Positions 19,195 through 28,471 of a DNA stretch of 64,000 bases are shown piece after piece. The stretch lies in the NCBI GenBank assembly GCA_014383445.1, contig JACNHV010000267.1:1-64000 (forward strand), read 5' to 3'. Numbering within the stretch: the stretch's first letter is position 1; the number at the start of each line of letters is the position of its first letter. The DNA comes from Candidatus Desulfobacula maris (GTDB lineage Bacteria > Desulfobacterota > Desulfobacteria > Desulfobacterales > Desulfobacteraceae). The notes below the pieces were generated by a model. That model saw nothing but the letters and a program-made list of their open reading frames with translations. It was not told the origin of the DNA and ran no database searches. Position numbers and translations under genes: made by a program.

Positions 19195-20983
19195 TCATTT
19201 CCTTGTCAGGTAAAATAATAGTAAAAACAGTTCCCTGGCCAGGCTCGCTTTTCACTTTAAGCTCTCCTTTATGGGCTTTGACGATATTATGCACAATGGC
19301 AAGCCCAAGACCCGTCCCGGAAAGTTTTGTGGTAAAATAGGGCTCGAAAATGTCGGGAAGCTCTTCTTTTTTTATGCCGGATCCTGTGTCGGAAATCGTG
19401 ATCATGACCTTGCCGTCAGATTTGTCCCGGGAAAGCTGGATATGGAGTCTGCCGAAATCTTCCATGGATTGGATGGCATTCAGATATAGATTGAGCAGCA
19501 CCTGCTTCAACCGGTCTTTATCTGCATATATGCTGCCTACGTCTTCATCCAGATCCATTTCAATGGCAATATTATGGAGCTTTGCATCATGCTCGACAAT
19601 TTTAATGGAATCCTCAACCAGCGATTTGATATGGACCGGCTTTTCCGATACCTGAACCGGCCTTGCAAGCTCCACAAGCTCGCTGACCACATGGTTCAAG
19701 CGGTCCACTTCCTTTATCATCACATCGGCAATATCAAAATTCTGGGTACCCTTATCAAAAATTTCCTTGAAAAAAGTGGCATACCCTTTTAATGAGCTTA
19801 AAGGGTTCCTTATTTCATGGGCAACGCCGGCAGCAAGCCTTCCAATGGCAGCAAGCCTTTTATTTCTCTCGATTTCATTTTTCAAAAGGCTAAGCTCTGT
19901 CAGGTCCCTTAAAATAACCAAAGCCCCCAGAGATGCGCCGTCGTTATCCATTAACGGGCTGACCACAACATCCAGAATAATTGGTTTTCCTTTTCCATCC
20001 CTGACCTTAAGTTCTTTTTCTATAAGTCTATTATGGGAATGTATGGATTGGACCAGGTCCATGAGTTTTTGGGGCAGAACCTGTCCTGCAATCCCCTGAA
20101 GGTCTTTTGCCGACGGCAAATTCAACAATGCTTTTGCTGCTGGATTGACGGAAAGTATATGGTCATTATTATCCATGGCAACAAGTCCAATGGGCATATT
20201 TTCCACTAGATTGTCGGAAAAAATTTTGATTCTCGATAAAGAAGACCGGGTTGCACGATATCGCTGGACAATAAAAACCAGAATAAACCCTGTCAATCCG
20301 ATCAAAAGAAGAATGATGGCCATCATAATACTGTGCTGGATATCGTTTTGATCAGCCTGTTCAACTATTTTCATATCCAGTCCTACAAAAATAATAGTAT
20401 TCTCATAATCAATTCCAATATCAAAATTTTGCCTGTGCATGAGTTGATGCATGGGCATCATCCCTGAAAGAGCTTTTTTTGCCTGTTGCATGATAGGAGA
20501 AAATTTTTTATAGACCTGAAATACATTATTTCCGCTCTCATCTTTCTTGATCCTCCAGATGGCCTGGTCAGAGTCTAAAGCTTTGACCAGATCCAGATCC
20601 TGTCCATATTTTTTGCCTATTTTTTCCTCTATGCTGTGCACAAGAATCGTTCCGTCTTTATTAACAATAAAAAGGTAAGAAATATCCGGCAAAGAAGCCG
20701 TTTCCCGCAACAGGTTTTCCAAGGCGGCTCTGCTCCAGCCCATATTCATCATCCCAGTTCTTGTGCCAGCCTCAAAAGCCTTTATCAATGCTGTGCTTTT
20801 TTCAAATAAAAGCCGTATGCTCTGGGTCTTCTGCCGGTTGATCCTGTCCAGTGTCATATAAGTAAAAATAGGGAACAGTACGATAATTGTGCCGATGAGA
20901 ATGAGAGGCGGGATTTTTGTGATTAATTTTATTTTTTTCATAATAAAGGCATATTTTCTAATCTGTTTTTGTTTAGAATTCAA
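19181..20983 (-). CDS. Sensor histidine kinase (ZraS-like)
   Basis: TM/sensor region, PAS, VAHEIRNPLSSLKG H-box, N/G boxes; overlaps downstream regulator. Confidence 0.9.
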   Translation of the reverse strand: MNSKQKQIRKYAFIMKKIKLITKIPPLILIGTIIVLFPIFTYMTLDRINRQKTQSIRLLFEKSTALIKAFEAGTRTGMMNMGWSRAALENLLRETASLPDISYLFIVNKDGTILVHSIEEKIGKKYGQDLDLVKALDSDQAIWRIKKDESGNNVFQVYKKFSPIMQQAKKALSGMMPMHQLMHRQNFDIGIDYENTIIFVGLDMKIVEQADQNDIQHSIMMAIILLLIGLTGFILVFIVQRYRATRSSLSRIKIFSDNLVENMPIGLVAMDNNDHILSVNPAAKALLNLPSAKDLQGIAGQVLPQKLMDLVQSIHSHNRLIEKELKVRDGKGKPIILDVVVSPLMDNDGASLGALVILRDLTELSLLKNEIERNKRLAAIGRLAAGVAHEIRNPLSSLKGYATFFKEIFDKGTQNFDIADVMIKEVDRLNHVVSELVELARPVQVSEKPVHIKSLVEDSIKIVEHDAKLHNIAIEMDLDEDVGSIYADKDRLKQVLLNLYLNAIQSMEDFGRLHIQLSRDKSDGKVMITISDTGSGIKKEELPDIFEPYFTTKLSGTGLGLAIVHNIVKAHKGELKVKSEPGQGTVFTIILPDKEMNEDE

Positions 20984-21189
20984 CTCTGTCTCTTGTTAAT
21001 GCATCATTGATGCCAGCATTAAGAAATCAGTCTTGCCCGAATAAGAAAAATATGCAACCAAATTAATAGCGAGGAATATGAAAAAGAGCCTGCAACACGA
21101 CTCAATCCGAATAATAATTACAATAATATATACTGTGGTACAAGGCAAATTAATTAATTTCGGGAAAATTAAGTTGAACAAATTGTTCA

Positions 21190-24100
21190 TCAGAGCATTG
21201 TAGATAGTTTGATTAAAAATTGATCCAGCTTTTTGGCAGAAATTTTTATGGCTGTTTTCAGTTCCGGAGCAAACAAAGAAATTTTGTACTCTTCCAGAAG
21301 CCAGAAGAAGTGTTCGACCTTTTGGGATTTTTCTGGTGTTGAGTTCTCGGAAAGTGAGGCCAGGAGACTATTCAGATGAATAGTGTAACCTGTTAACCGC
21401 AACGCTTTTTTTTCTTCCTTTAAAGGATTGTCAACCGCTCTTTGGGCCCTGATCCTGGTACAGGCGATATAGCGGTGAAGATGTTTGATTCTTTCGTAAT
21501 CATACAGGTCAACAAAATTTTCAGGCACAAGGTGTTTGAGATCTTTGAACAGTCCGGTTAATATTATAAAGATTTTTTCTTTTTTCTGATGTTGAAAGGA
21601 TAATTTCTGGATAAGTTCAAAGCAGGATTGATATTCCTGGCCCAGAACAAGAAAGGTTTTAATAAAGTCCTGTCCAGTGTTGTAAAGATGCTTTAATTGG
21701 GTTTTGGCATGAAGTTCAAATGCTTTTTTTGTTCTGATATTTTTTGTAAACAGGGTATGGGTGATCAGGTTGAACAAGGATTGCTGAAATTTTGTCTGGC
21801 CATTAAAATAAGGCGCCATCTGCTTAATTCCGGAAGATGCGTTGATGTCTTTTCTAAGGGCTTTGAAATCATCTGGATAATATAGTTGAAATAATTGTCT
21901 TATTCCCTGGCAATGAGATTCAAAAGCCACCTGTTCTGAATTGAAAAGCCTGAGGGATAATATTTGGGGTCTGGTTTTTGAATCAGGCTTTGTCTCAATT
22001 TTCAGGCCAGGAAAGGCTTTCTGGGTAAATTCCTTGTCCGGGTTTATGATAATAAAGTCTTCAAGGTCTTTAAAATTCCATTCTGCGATATCCGTTATTT
22101 CATGCTTTTTTTGGGCTTTTTCAAAGGCATTGTTTTTTTGAGGAATGGTTGTTTCTGAAAATTGGTTTAAGACAGCTTTATCCCGCAAAGCTTTTATCTC
22201 ATTGCCTTTTTCATCCCGGATGGAGAATCTCATTTTTAAATGATCGGGCAGGTCTTTATCAGACCAGAGATTTGCCGGGATGACAAAATTAAATCGCTTT
22301 TGAATAAAAGCGGAAAGCAGTGAAAACAAGGGGGCATCTTTTTTTGGCAGTTCTTTTGCAATGATGGCTGCTTTTTCAGATACAGGGACCAGTTTTACCC
22401 GGTATTTTTTGGGGAGCGCCTTTATAAGGGCGGCAATTTTTTCTTCAAACAGGCCTGGAACCAGCCTGTCCACACTGTTTTTTGAAACAAGCAGGGCTGA
22501 GGCAGCAGGAACGTTCATGGTGATGCCATCTTTTTTAGACCCTGGATTGAATTCATATCCTAGCCTGAATTTACCCTGGGCCATTTGCAGGGTATCGGGA
22601 AACATTGACAGTTCATGTTCATCAATGGCAGATTTTTGAAGATCTTTCATTGTCATTTTTAAAAAATCCTGGTTTTTCTGGTCTTTAATAAATTTGGAAA
22701 AGGTTCTGATATTATAGAAAGGCTCTGGCAGCCTTGACTGGTAAAAAGCAAAGATATCATCTTCTGATGCCAGAATATCCTTTCTGCGCCGTTTATGTTC
22801 AAGGGTTTCAAGTTCATCAATGAGGTGAAGATTATGGTTCATGAATTCAAATTTCTGGTGAATTTCCCCCTGGACAAGGGCATGGCGGATAAATATTTCC
22901 CCTGATTCTTCAGGGTTTATCTTGCCATAAGCAATATTTCGATCATTTACAATAATCAGTCCAAACAGGGACACCTGTTCTTTTGCAATAACTTCTCCGC
23001 GTTTTTTTTCCCAGTGTGGTTCAGAATAGGTATGGACACAAAGGCCTTTCCCAACCTGTTCAAGCCATTCAGGATCAATGGTGGCAACAGTTCTTGCAAA
23101 AAGCTGACTGGTTTTCACAAATTCCGCCGCAACTATCCAGTTTCCGGCGGTCTTAAAAAGACCTGATCCGGGGAATATCATTGCCTGCTGGCCCTTTGCA
23201 GCGCTGAAGAGGTGCTTTTCCTTTTTATGGGCAATATTGGCAAGATACCCGGCTAAAATGGCTTTATGCAGGGCAATATATAAAGGCCCGCCAAATTCAA
23301 ATTCTTTAGCTTTCATGCCAGTGGTTCCTGTTGGAGGGGTAAATTCTTTTTCACCCTTCAAATCATGGTCTTTCAGTATTCTGATAATCTGGCCATGAAT
23401 TTCATTCCATTCCCTCATGCGCTTAAAGGACAGGAAGTGATCCTGGCAATATTTTTTGAGTTTTGAACGGGAACTTAATTTTTTTTCAGCAGTTTTAACG
23501 GCATTCCAGATGTTTAGAAGCGTAACAAAATCCGAACCAGGGTCTTTGTACAATGCATGTTTTTGATCGGCTGCCTGGGTTTTATCTGCCGGTCTTTGCC
23601 GCGGATCTGAAATGGCAAGGACAGTTGTAATGATGGCGGCCTCCTTTAAGCATCCGTTTCTGTCGGCTTCTATCAAGATCCTGGATAATTTGGGATCTAT
23701 GGGAAGCCTGGCCATGGTACGTCCGATTTTTGTCAGAACATATGTTTTTTTCTTTTTTTGTATTTTAAGGGACTTTTCTTCTTTAATAGCGGAAAGTTCA
23801 AACAGGGTGTCGAATCCGTCCTTAATACTTTTGGGCGCGGGTGCATCAATGAATGGAAAGGTAGCGACATCTCCGAGATTTAACGAAATCATTCGTAATA
23901 TGACTTCAGCAAGGTTGCTTCTTAAGATTTCAGGGGAGGTAAAAAAAGGCCTGGCCCCAAAATCATCTTCATCAAACAGCCGTATGCAGATTCCATTTTC
24001 CACCCTGCCGCAACGGCCCAGTCTCTGGTTGGCAGAAGACTGGGAAATAGGGCTTACTGGAAGGGATGTGGTCCTTGTCCGGGGAGAATACTCAGGAATC

Positions 24101-25110
24101 CTTGCAAGCCCTGTGTCAACTACATATTTAATTCCGGGTATGGTCAAGGAGGTTTCTGCCACATTGGTTGAAACGATGATCTTTCGTCCAACCTGCCGGG
24201 AAAAAATTTTGGCCTGGTCATTTGCTGAAAGCCTTGCAAAAAGGGGCAGAACCGTGACACCGGGATGATTTTTTCCCCGGATCAATTCTATGGTTTCTCC
24301 GATATCCTGCTCTGTGGGCATGAACACCAGGATATCACCGGCCCTGGATTGGGAAAGAAGAAGATTTGTTGCATCTGCTGCAGCTTCTACATACCCCTGG
24401 TCTTCAATGGTCCCATTTTCATCCTCTTTATTTAAAAAGGGCATATAGATAGTCTCGACGGGGTACATCCGTCCTGTGACTTCAATGATAGGCGCATTGT
24501 CAAAGGCTTTGGAAAATTTTTGCGTATCAATTGTGGCTGATGTGATTATCAGTTTGAGATCATCTCTTTTTTTAACCAGATCTTTTAAAATACCCAGAGT
24601 GAAGTCAATATTCAGGCTTCTTTCGTGGGCTTCATCAACAATAATGGTATCATAGGCATTTAAGAACCTGTCGCCTTGAGTTTCCGCAAGCAGTATCCCA
24701 TCCGTCATTATTTTTATACAGGTCTGGCCCCGGGTTTTATCATCAAATCTGATTTTATATCCCACAGACTGGCCAATACTTTCATTGAGTTCATCGGCAA
24801 TTCTTTTTGCAACAGTGATGGCAGCAATTCGTCTTGGCTGTGTACAGCCTATCATTCCTTTTATTCCCTGTCCTGCTTCAAGACAGAATTTTGGAATCTG
24901 GGTGGTTTTTCCGGACCCGGTTTCCCCGGAAATAATAACCACCTTATTGTTTTTAATGGTATTGATGATGTCTTGTTTTTTTGAGGTGATGGGCAGATCA
25001 GGGTTAAAAATTATGTTGGAAGGCCTGCTGAACTGCCGGTCTTTTTTCTTTCTTGTCACGGGTCCTCTTTTCGGGTCTATTGTCGAATCTATTTTTTGGG
25101 ATTTATTCAT
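21190..25110 (-). CDS. hrpA: ATP-dependent RNA helicase HrpA
   Basis: GETGSGKTTQ, DEAH, SATID, QRLGRCGR motifs; 1306 aa with long C-terminal extension. Confidence 0.92.
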   Translation of the reverse strand: MNKSQKIDSTIDPKRGPVTRKKKDRQFSRPSNIIFNPDLPITSKKQDIINTIKNNKVVIISGETGSGKTTQIPKFCLEAGQGIKGMIGCTQPRRIAAITVAKRIADELNESIGQSVGYKIRFDDKTRGQTCIKIMTDGILLAETQGDRFLNAYDTIIVDEAHERSLNIDFTLGILKDLVKKRDDLKLIITSATIDTQKFSKAFDNAPIIEVTGRMYPVETIYMPFLNKEDENGTIEDQGYVEAAADATNLLLSQSRAGDILVFMPTEQDIGETIELIRGKNHPGVTVLPLFARLSANDQAKIFSRQVGRKIIVSTNVAETSLTIPGIKYVVDTGLARIPEYSPRTRTTSLPVSPISQSSANQRLGRCGRVENGICIRLFDEDDFGARPFFTSPEILRSNLAEVILRMISLNLGDVATFPFIDAPAPKSIKDGFDTLFELSAIKEEKSLKIQKKKKTYVLTKIGRTMARLPIDPKLSRILIEADRNGCLKEAAIITTVLAISDPRQRPADKTQAADQKHALYKDPGSDFVTLLNIWNAVKTAEKKLSSRSKLKKYCQDHFLSFKRMREWNEIHGQIIRILKDHDLKGEKEFTPPTGTTGMKAKEFEFGGPLYIALHKAILAGYLANIAHKKEKHLFSAAKGQQAMIFPGSGLFKTAGNWIVAAEFVKTSQLFARTVATIDPEWLEQVGKGLCVHTYSEPHWEKKRGEVIAKEQVSLFGLIIVNDRNIAYGKINPEESGEIFIRHALVQGEIHQKFEFMNHNLHLIDELETLEHKRRRKDILASEDDIFAFYQSRLPEPFYNIRTFSKFIKDQKNQDFLKMTMKDLQKSAIDEHELSMFPDTLQMAQGKFRLGYEFNPGSKKDGITMNVPAASALLVSKNSVDRLVPGLFEEKIAALIKALPKKYRVKLVPVSEKAAIIAKELPKKDAPLFSLLSAFIQKRFNFVIPANLWSDKDLPDHLKMRFSIRDEKGNEIKALRDKAVLNQFSETTIPQKNNAFEKAQKKHEITDIAEWNFKDLEDFIIINPDKEFTQKAFPGLKIETKPDSKTRPQILSLRLFNSEQVAFESHCQGIRQLFQLYYPDDFKALRKDINASSGIKQMAPYFNGQTKFQQSLFNLITHTLFTKNIRTKKAFELHAKTQLKHLYNTGQDFIKTFLVLGQEYQSCFELIQKLSFQHQKKEKIFIILTGLFKDLKHLVPENFVDLYDYERIKHLHRYIACTRIRAQRAVDNPLKEEKKALRLTGYTIHLNSLLASLSENSTPEKSQKVEHFFWLLEEYKISLFAPELKTAIKISAKKLDQFLIKLSTML

Positions 25111-25289
25111 AGCAGTTGAATAGTAACTTAAAGTTCAAAAATGTCAAATTTTGAATCTTTATTTCTAAAATATGGTTGACATGAAAGACAGAATAAGAGA
25201 CAAAGAAACCTGTTTAAAAAATTGGCCAGGATATACAATAAGGTGATGAAAAGACTTTAAATTTGGATATACAGGGGGAAAACAATAGC

Positions 25290-26609
25290 ATGGGAGATAC
25301 AGCTATTAAAATTGGAGGCGCAAGAAAGAGCGTTTTTAAAGATAAGGTAATGAAGCTTTTGCCCGATGGCGGGAATTTGAATGCATGCCTGACATGCGGT
25401 GCATGTGCATCCGGCTGTCCTGCAACCGGTCTTGAGGGAATGGATCCAAGAAAATTTCTGAGAATGGCAGCTCTTGGAATGGATGAAGAGATATTGAGTT
25501 CAAACTGGGTATGGATGTGTTCAATGTGTACACGGTGCATGTATGTGTGCCCGATGCAGATTAATATTCCTCAGCTTGTTTTTAATGCAAGGGCACAATG
25601 GCCAAAAGAGAAAAAACCAAAAGGGATTACAAGTTCATGTGACATGGCATTAAAGAACGATACCTGTTCTGCCATGGGTGCCAATGAAGAGGATTTTCAA
25701 TTTGTTGTGGAAGATGTTCTTGAAGAATACCAGGAATCACAGCCTGAGTTTGCTGAAATGAAAGCAGATGTAAACCGGGAAGGAGCTTATTACTTTTTGA
25801 ACCAGAACTCCAGAGAACCTGTGACAGAACCCGATGAAATGGTTCCACTGTGGAAGATCCTTCACCTTGCAGGGGCTGACTGGACATATGGTACAAAAGG
25901 CTGGGCAGCAGAAAATTATTGTCTTTTTGCTGCAGACAATGAAAACTGGGAAAAGATTGTTCGAACCAAGGCAAAAGCAGTGGAGGATCTGGGCTGTAAA
26001 GTCTGGCTCAACACGGAGTGAGGGCACGAACTTTTCGCAGTCCTGGTAGGACTGAAAAAATTCAACATCCCTCACAACTTTGAAATCAAAAGCATCATTC
26101 AGTTGTATGCGCAATGGATAAGAGAGGGGAAACTTACGCCCTCATCTGACTGGAACAAAGACAGGAAAATCAAGTTCACCCTTCAGGATCCCTGCCAGCT
26201 GGTGAGGAAAACCCTGGGTGATCCCGTTGCAGAAGAAATGAGATACGTTGTCAAGAAAGTTGTAGGGGAAGAAAATTTCATTGATATGACACCCAACAAA
26301 TCCAACAATTTTTGCTGTGGCGGCGGCGGTGGATTCCTCCAGTCAGGTTTCCAGGAGCAAAGACGGGCCTATGGCCAGACCAAGGCCAACCAGATCCTTG
26401 CAACCAATGCAACCTATTGCATCACACCATGCCATAATTGTCATGCCCAGGTGCATGATATATCGACAGTCAATGACCATGCATGGGAGACCGTTCATCT
26501 GTGGACACTCTTAAACCTTTCTCTGGGGATACTTGGCCCCAATGAAAGAGCATATCTTGGTGAAGATTTAAAAGAAGTGGATGTGTTCCACCCGGAATCT
26601 GCCATGTAG
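25290..26609 (+). CDS. Selenocysteine-containing HdrD/GlpC-like (CCG-domain) Fe-S oxidoreductase
   Basis: ORFs 25263-26021 and 26103-26609 are in one frame separated by a TGA at 26019-26021 only; readthrough gives NTE-U-GHELFAVLVGLKKFNIPHNFEIKSIIQLYAQW. 4Fe-4S motifs CLTCGACASGCP and CSMCTRCMYVCP; C-terminal CCG domain (DPCQLVRK, NFCCGGGGG). Confidence 0.9.
26038..26054 (+). promoter_or_regulatory. SECIS-like hairpin for the HdrD-like selenoprotein
   Basis: CAGUCC-UGGUA-GGACUG perfect 6-bp stem, GU in loop, starting 16 nt after UGA. Confidence 0.75.
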
Positions 26610-26640
26610 TTTGCATATCTAAAATTTTAAGATTAAACCA

Positions 26641-26680
26641 GCCTTATACAGCAAGTAATTTGCTGTATAAGGCTTTTTTT
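26641..26680 (+). terminator. Rho-independent terminator
   Basis: GCCTTATACAGCAA-...-TTGCTGTATAAGGC followed by TTTTTTT. Confidence 0.9.
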
Positions 26681-26768
26681 ATGGCTTATATTTTTAAAAA
26701 TAAAAATAAAGATTTGAAAATTTTAATAGTTTGCCTAAGAAAATTAATTGTGATAATGAAATCTGATC

Positions 26769-27530
26769 ATGACTCAAATTATCAGTATAGCAAACCAGAA
26801 AGGGGGCGTTGGAAAAACAACGACCGCTGTTAATCTTTCAGCCGCTCTTGCCACAATCGGAAAAAAAGTATTGCTTGTTGATTGTGATTCCCAGGCAAAT
26901 GCAACAACGGGTATGGGGATCGATAAACCCTCCCTGGAAAATTCTTTGTACCAGGGCCTGATTGGTGAGATTGGGGTTGATGACATTATTTTCACCACTA
27001 TTTTACCTAAACTGATGATGATTCCGGCTGATTCGGATCTCATAGGCTTTGAAATTGAGATGGTGTCGGAAAAGGGCAGGGAGAAAAAGCTTAAAACGCT
27101 TCTGGAACCGGTAAAGGGAAATTTTGATTATATTATCATTGATTGCCCGCCGGCTTTAAGTTTGTTGACATTAAATGCGTTTGCAGCTTCAGACTCAGTT
27201 TTGATACCTCTTCAGAGTGAATTCTATGCCCTGGAAGGCCTTGGGCAACTCCTGGATACCATTAAACGCGTTAAATCATCTTTTAATCCCGGATTGAAGA
27301 TCAAAGGGATCCTTTTGACCATGTATGACAAACGAACAAATCTTGCTCAAAATGTTGTTGAAGATGCAAAAAAATATTTCAAAGATATGGTTTTTAAAAC
27401 AAAAATACCGCGTAATGTGAAGCTTGGAGAGGCACCAAGCTATGGATTGCCGATTATTTTATATGATAAGCTGTCAACAGGTTCAAAAAGTTATATTACT
27501 TTTGCAAGGGAACTTCTAACACGGAGGTGA
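26769..27530 (+). CDS. parA: ParA/Soj family ATPase
   Basis: NQKGGVGKTTTAVNL, DCDSQANATTG, DCPPALSLLT. Confidence 0.92.
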   Translation: MTQIISIANQKGGVGKTTTAVNLSAALATIGKKVLLVDCDSQANATTGMGIDKPSLENSLYQGLIGEIGVDDIIFTTILPKLMMIPADSDLIGFEIEMVSEKGREKKLKTLLEPVKGNFDYIIIDCPPALSLLTLNAFAASDSVLIPLQSEFYALEGLGQLLDTIKRVKSSFNPGLKIKGILLTMYDKRTNLAQNVVEDAKKYFKDMVFKTKIPRNVKLGEAPSYGLPIILYDKLSTGSKSYITFARELLTRR

Positions 27531-27588
27531 TACGTAACCCGGAGGTCACACGTAACCCGGAGGTCACAGGTAACCCGGAGGTCACAGT
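27517..27588 (+). repeat. Four tandem 18-bp repeats at the parA/parB junction, each with GGAGGT
   Basis: TAACACGGAGGTGATACG / TAACCCGGAGGTCACACG / TAACCCGGAGGTCACAGG / TAACCCGGAGGTCACAGT. Confidence 0.9.
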
Positions 27589-27592
27589 TAAA

Positions 27593-28471
27593 ATGATGAT
27601 GAAAAAGAAAAAGAAAAACACTGGTCTGGGAAGAGGGATTTCAGCATTGATCCCGGATTTTGGCATGCCTGAGAGCGATAGCAGTCCTGATTTTTTCATG
27701 TGTTCTATTGAAGAGATAAAGCCCAACAGGTATCAGCCACGAACCGTGTTCAATCAGGAAGAAATGGACCTGCTTAAGGAATCCATTGCACAGCAGGGTG
27801 TTTTGCAACCTTTGCTGGTAAGACATATTGATGATTCCTATGAATTGATAGCAGGGGAGAGAAGACTCCGCGCTGCCAGGGAAGTCAATTTGAGCCATGT
27901 GCCCGTGTTTGTAAAAAATCTGACAGATGAGCAGGTCCTGGAAGTTTCCATTATTGAGAATATTCAAAGAGAAAATCTAAATGTTCTTGAAGAGGCAGAG
28001 GCTTATTATAGATTGATTAATGAGTTTAATTATACCCAGGAAAAAGTTGCAGAAAAAATTGGCAAGAACCGTTCTACAATAGCAAATCTGATTCGTCTCA
28101 GAAGTCTTCCCCAGGTGATTAAAGACAGCTTGATTGCAGAAAAAATATCCATGGGACATGCAAGAGCTCTTTTAGGTGCTGGTTCCCAGGAAAACCAGAT
28201 TTATCTTTTTGAAATAGTCCTTGAAAAAGAGTTGTCTGTGAGACAGACTGAAAAACTTGTCAACAACGCCAAAAAAGAACCCCAGAAATTTCAGAAAAAA
28301 ATATCAGCAGCAGAAAAACAATTTCTTGATGAAACCTGTTCAATCCTTTCCAATCATATTCAATCCATAGTCAAAATTAAAAAGATCGGGGATAAAGGCA
28401 AGATTGAAATCAATTTTAAATCAAAAACAGAGTTCCAGCGTCTGGTCGATCTTTTGACTAATCTTTCATGA
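27593..28471 (+). CDS. parB: ParB/Spo0J chromosome partitioning protein
   Basis: GLGRGISALIP, YQPRTVFNQEEMDLLKESI, GERRLRAA; start could be 27527 if repeats are translated. Confidence 0.9.
   Translation: MMMKKKKKNTGLGRGISALIPDFGMPESDSSPDFFMCSIEEIKPNRYQPRTVFNQEEMDLLKESIAQQGVLQPLLVRHIDDSYELIAGERRLRAAREVNLSHVPVFVKNLTDEQVLEVSIIENIQRENLNVLEEAEAYYRLINEFNYTQEKVAEKIGKNRSTIANLIRLRSLPQVIKDSLIAEKISMGHARALLGAGSQENQIYLFEIVLEKELSVRQTEKLVNNAKKEPQKFQKKISAAEKQFLDETCSILSNHIQSIVKIKKIGDKGKIEINFKSKTEFQRLVDLLTNLS

Noticed and set aside
23612-24268. 218-aa plus-strand ORF
   Set aside because: Antisense to hrpA and low-complexity Ser/Arg-rich; no independent evidence.
27517-27588. CRISPR-like short repeats
   Set aside because: 18-bp units are directly abutting with no spacers; a tandem repeat/RBS array fits better.
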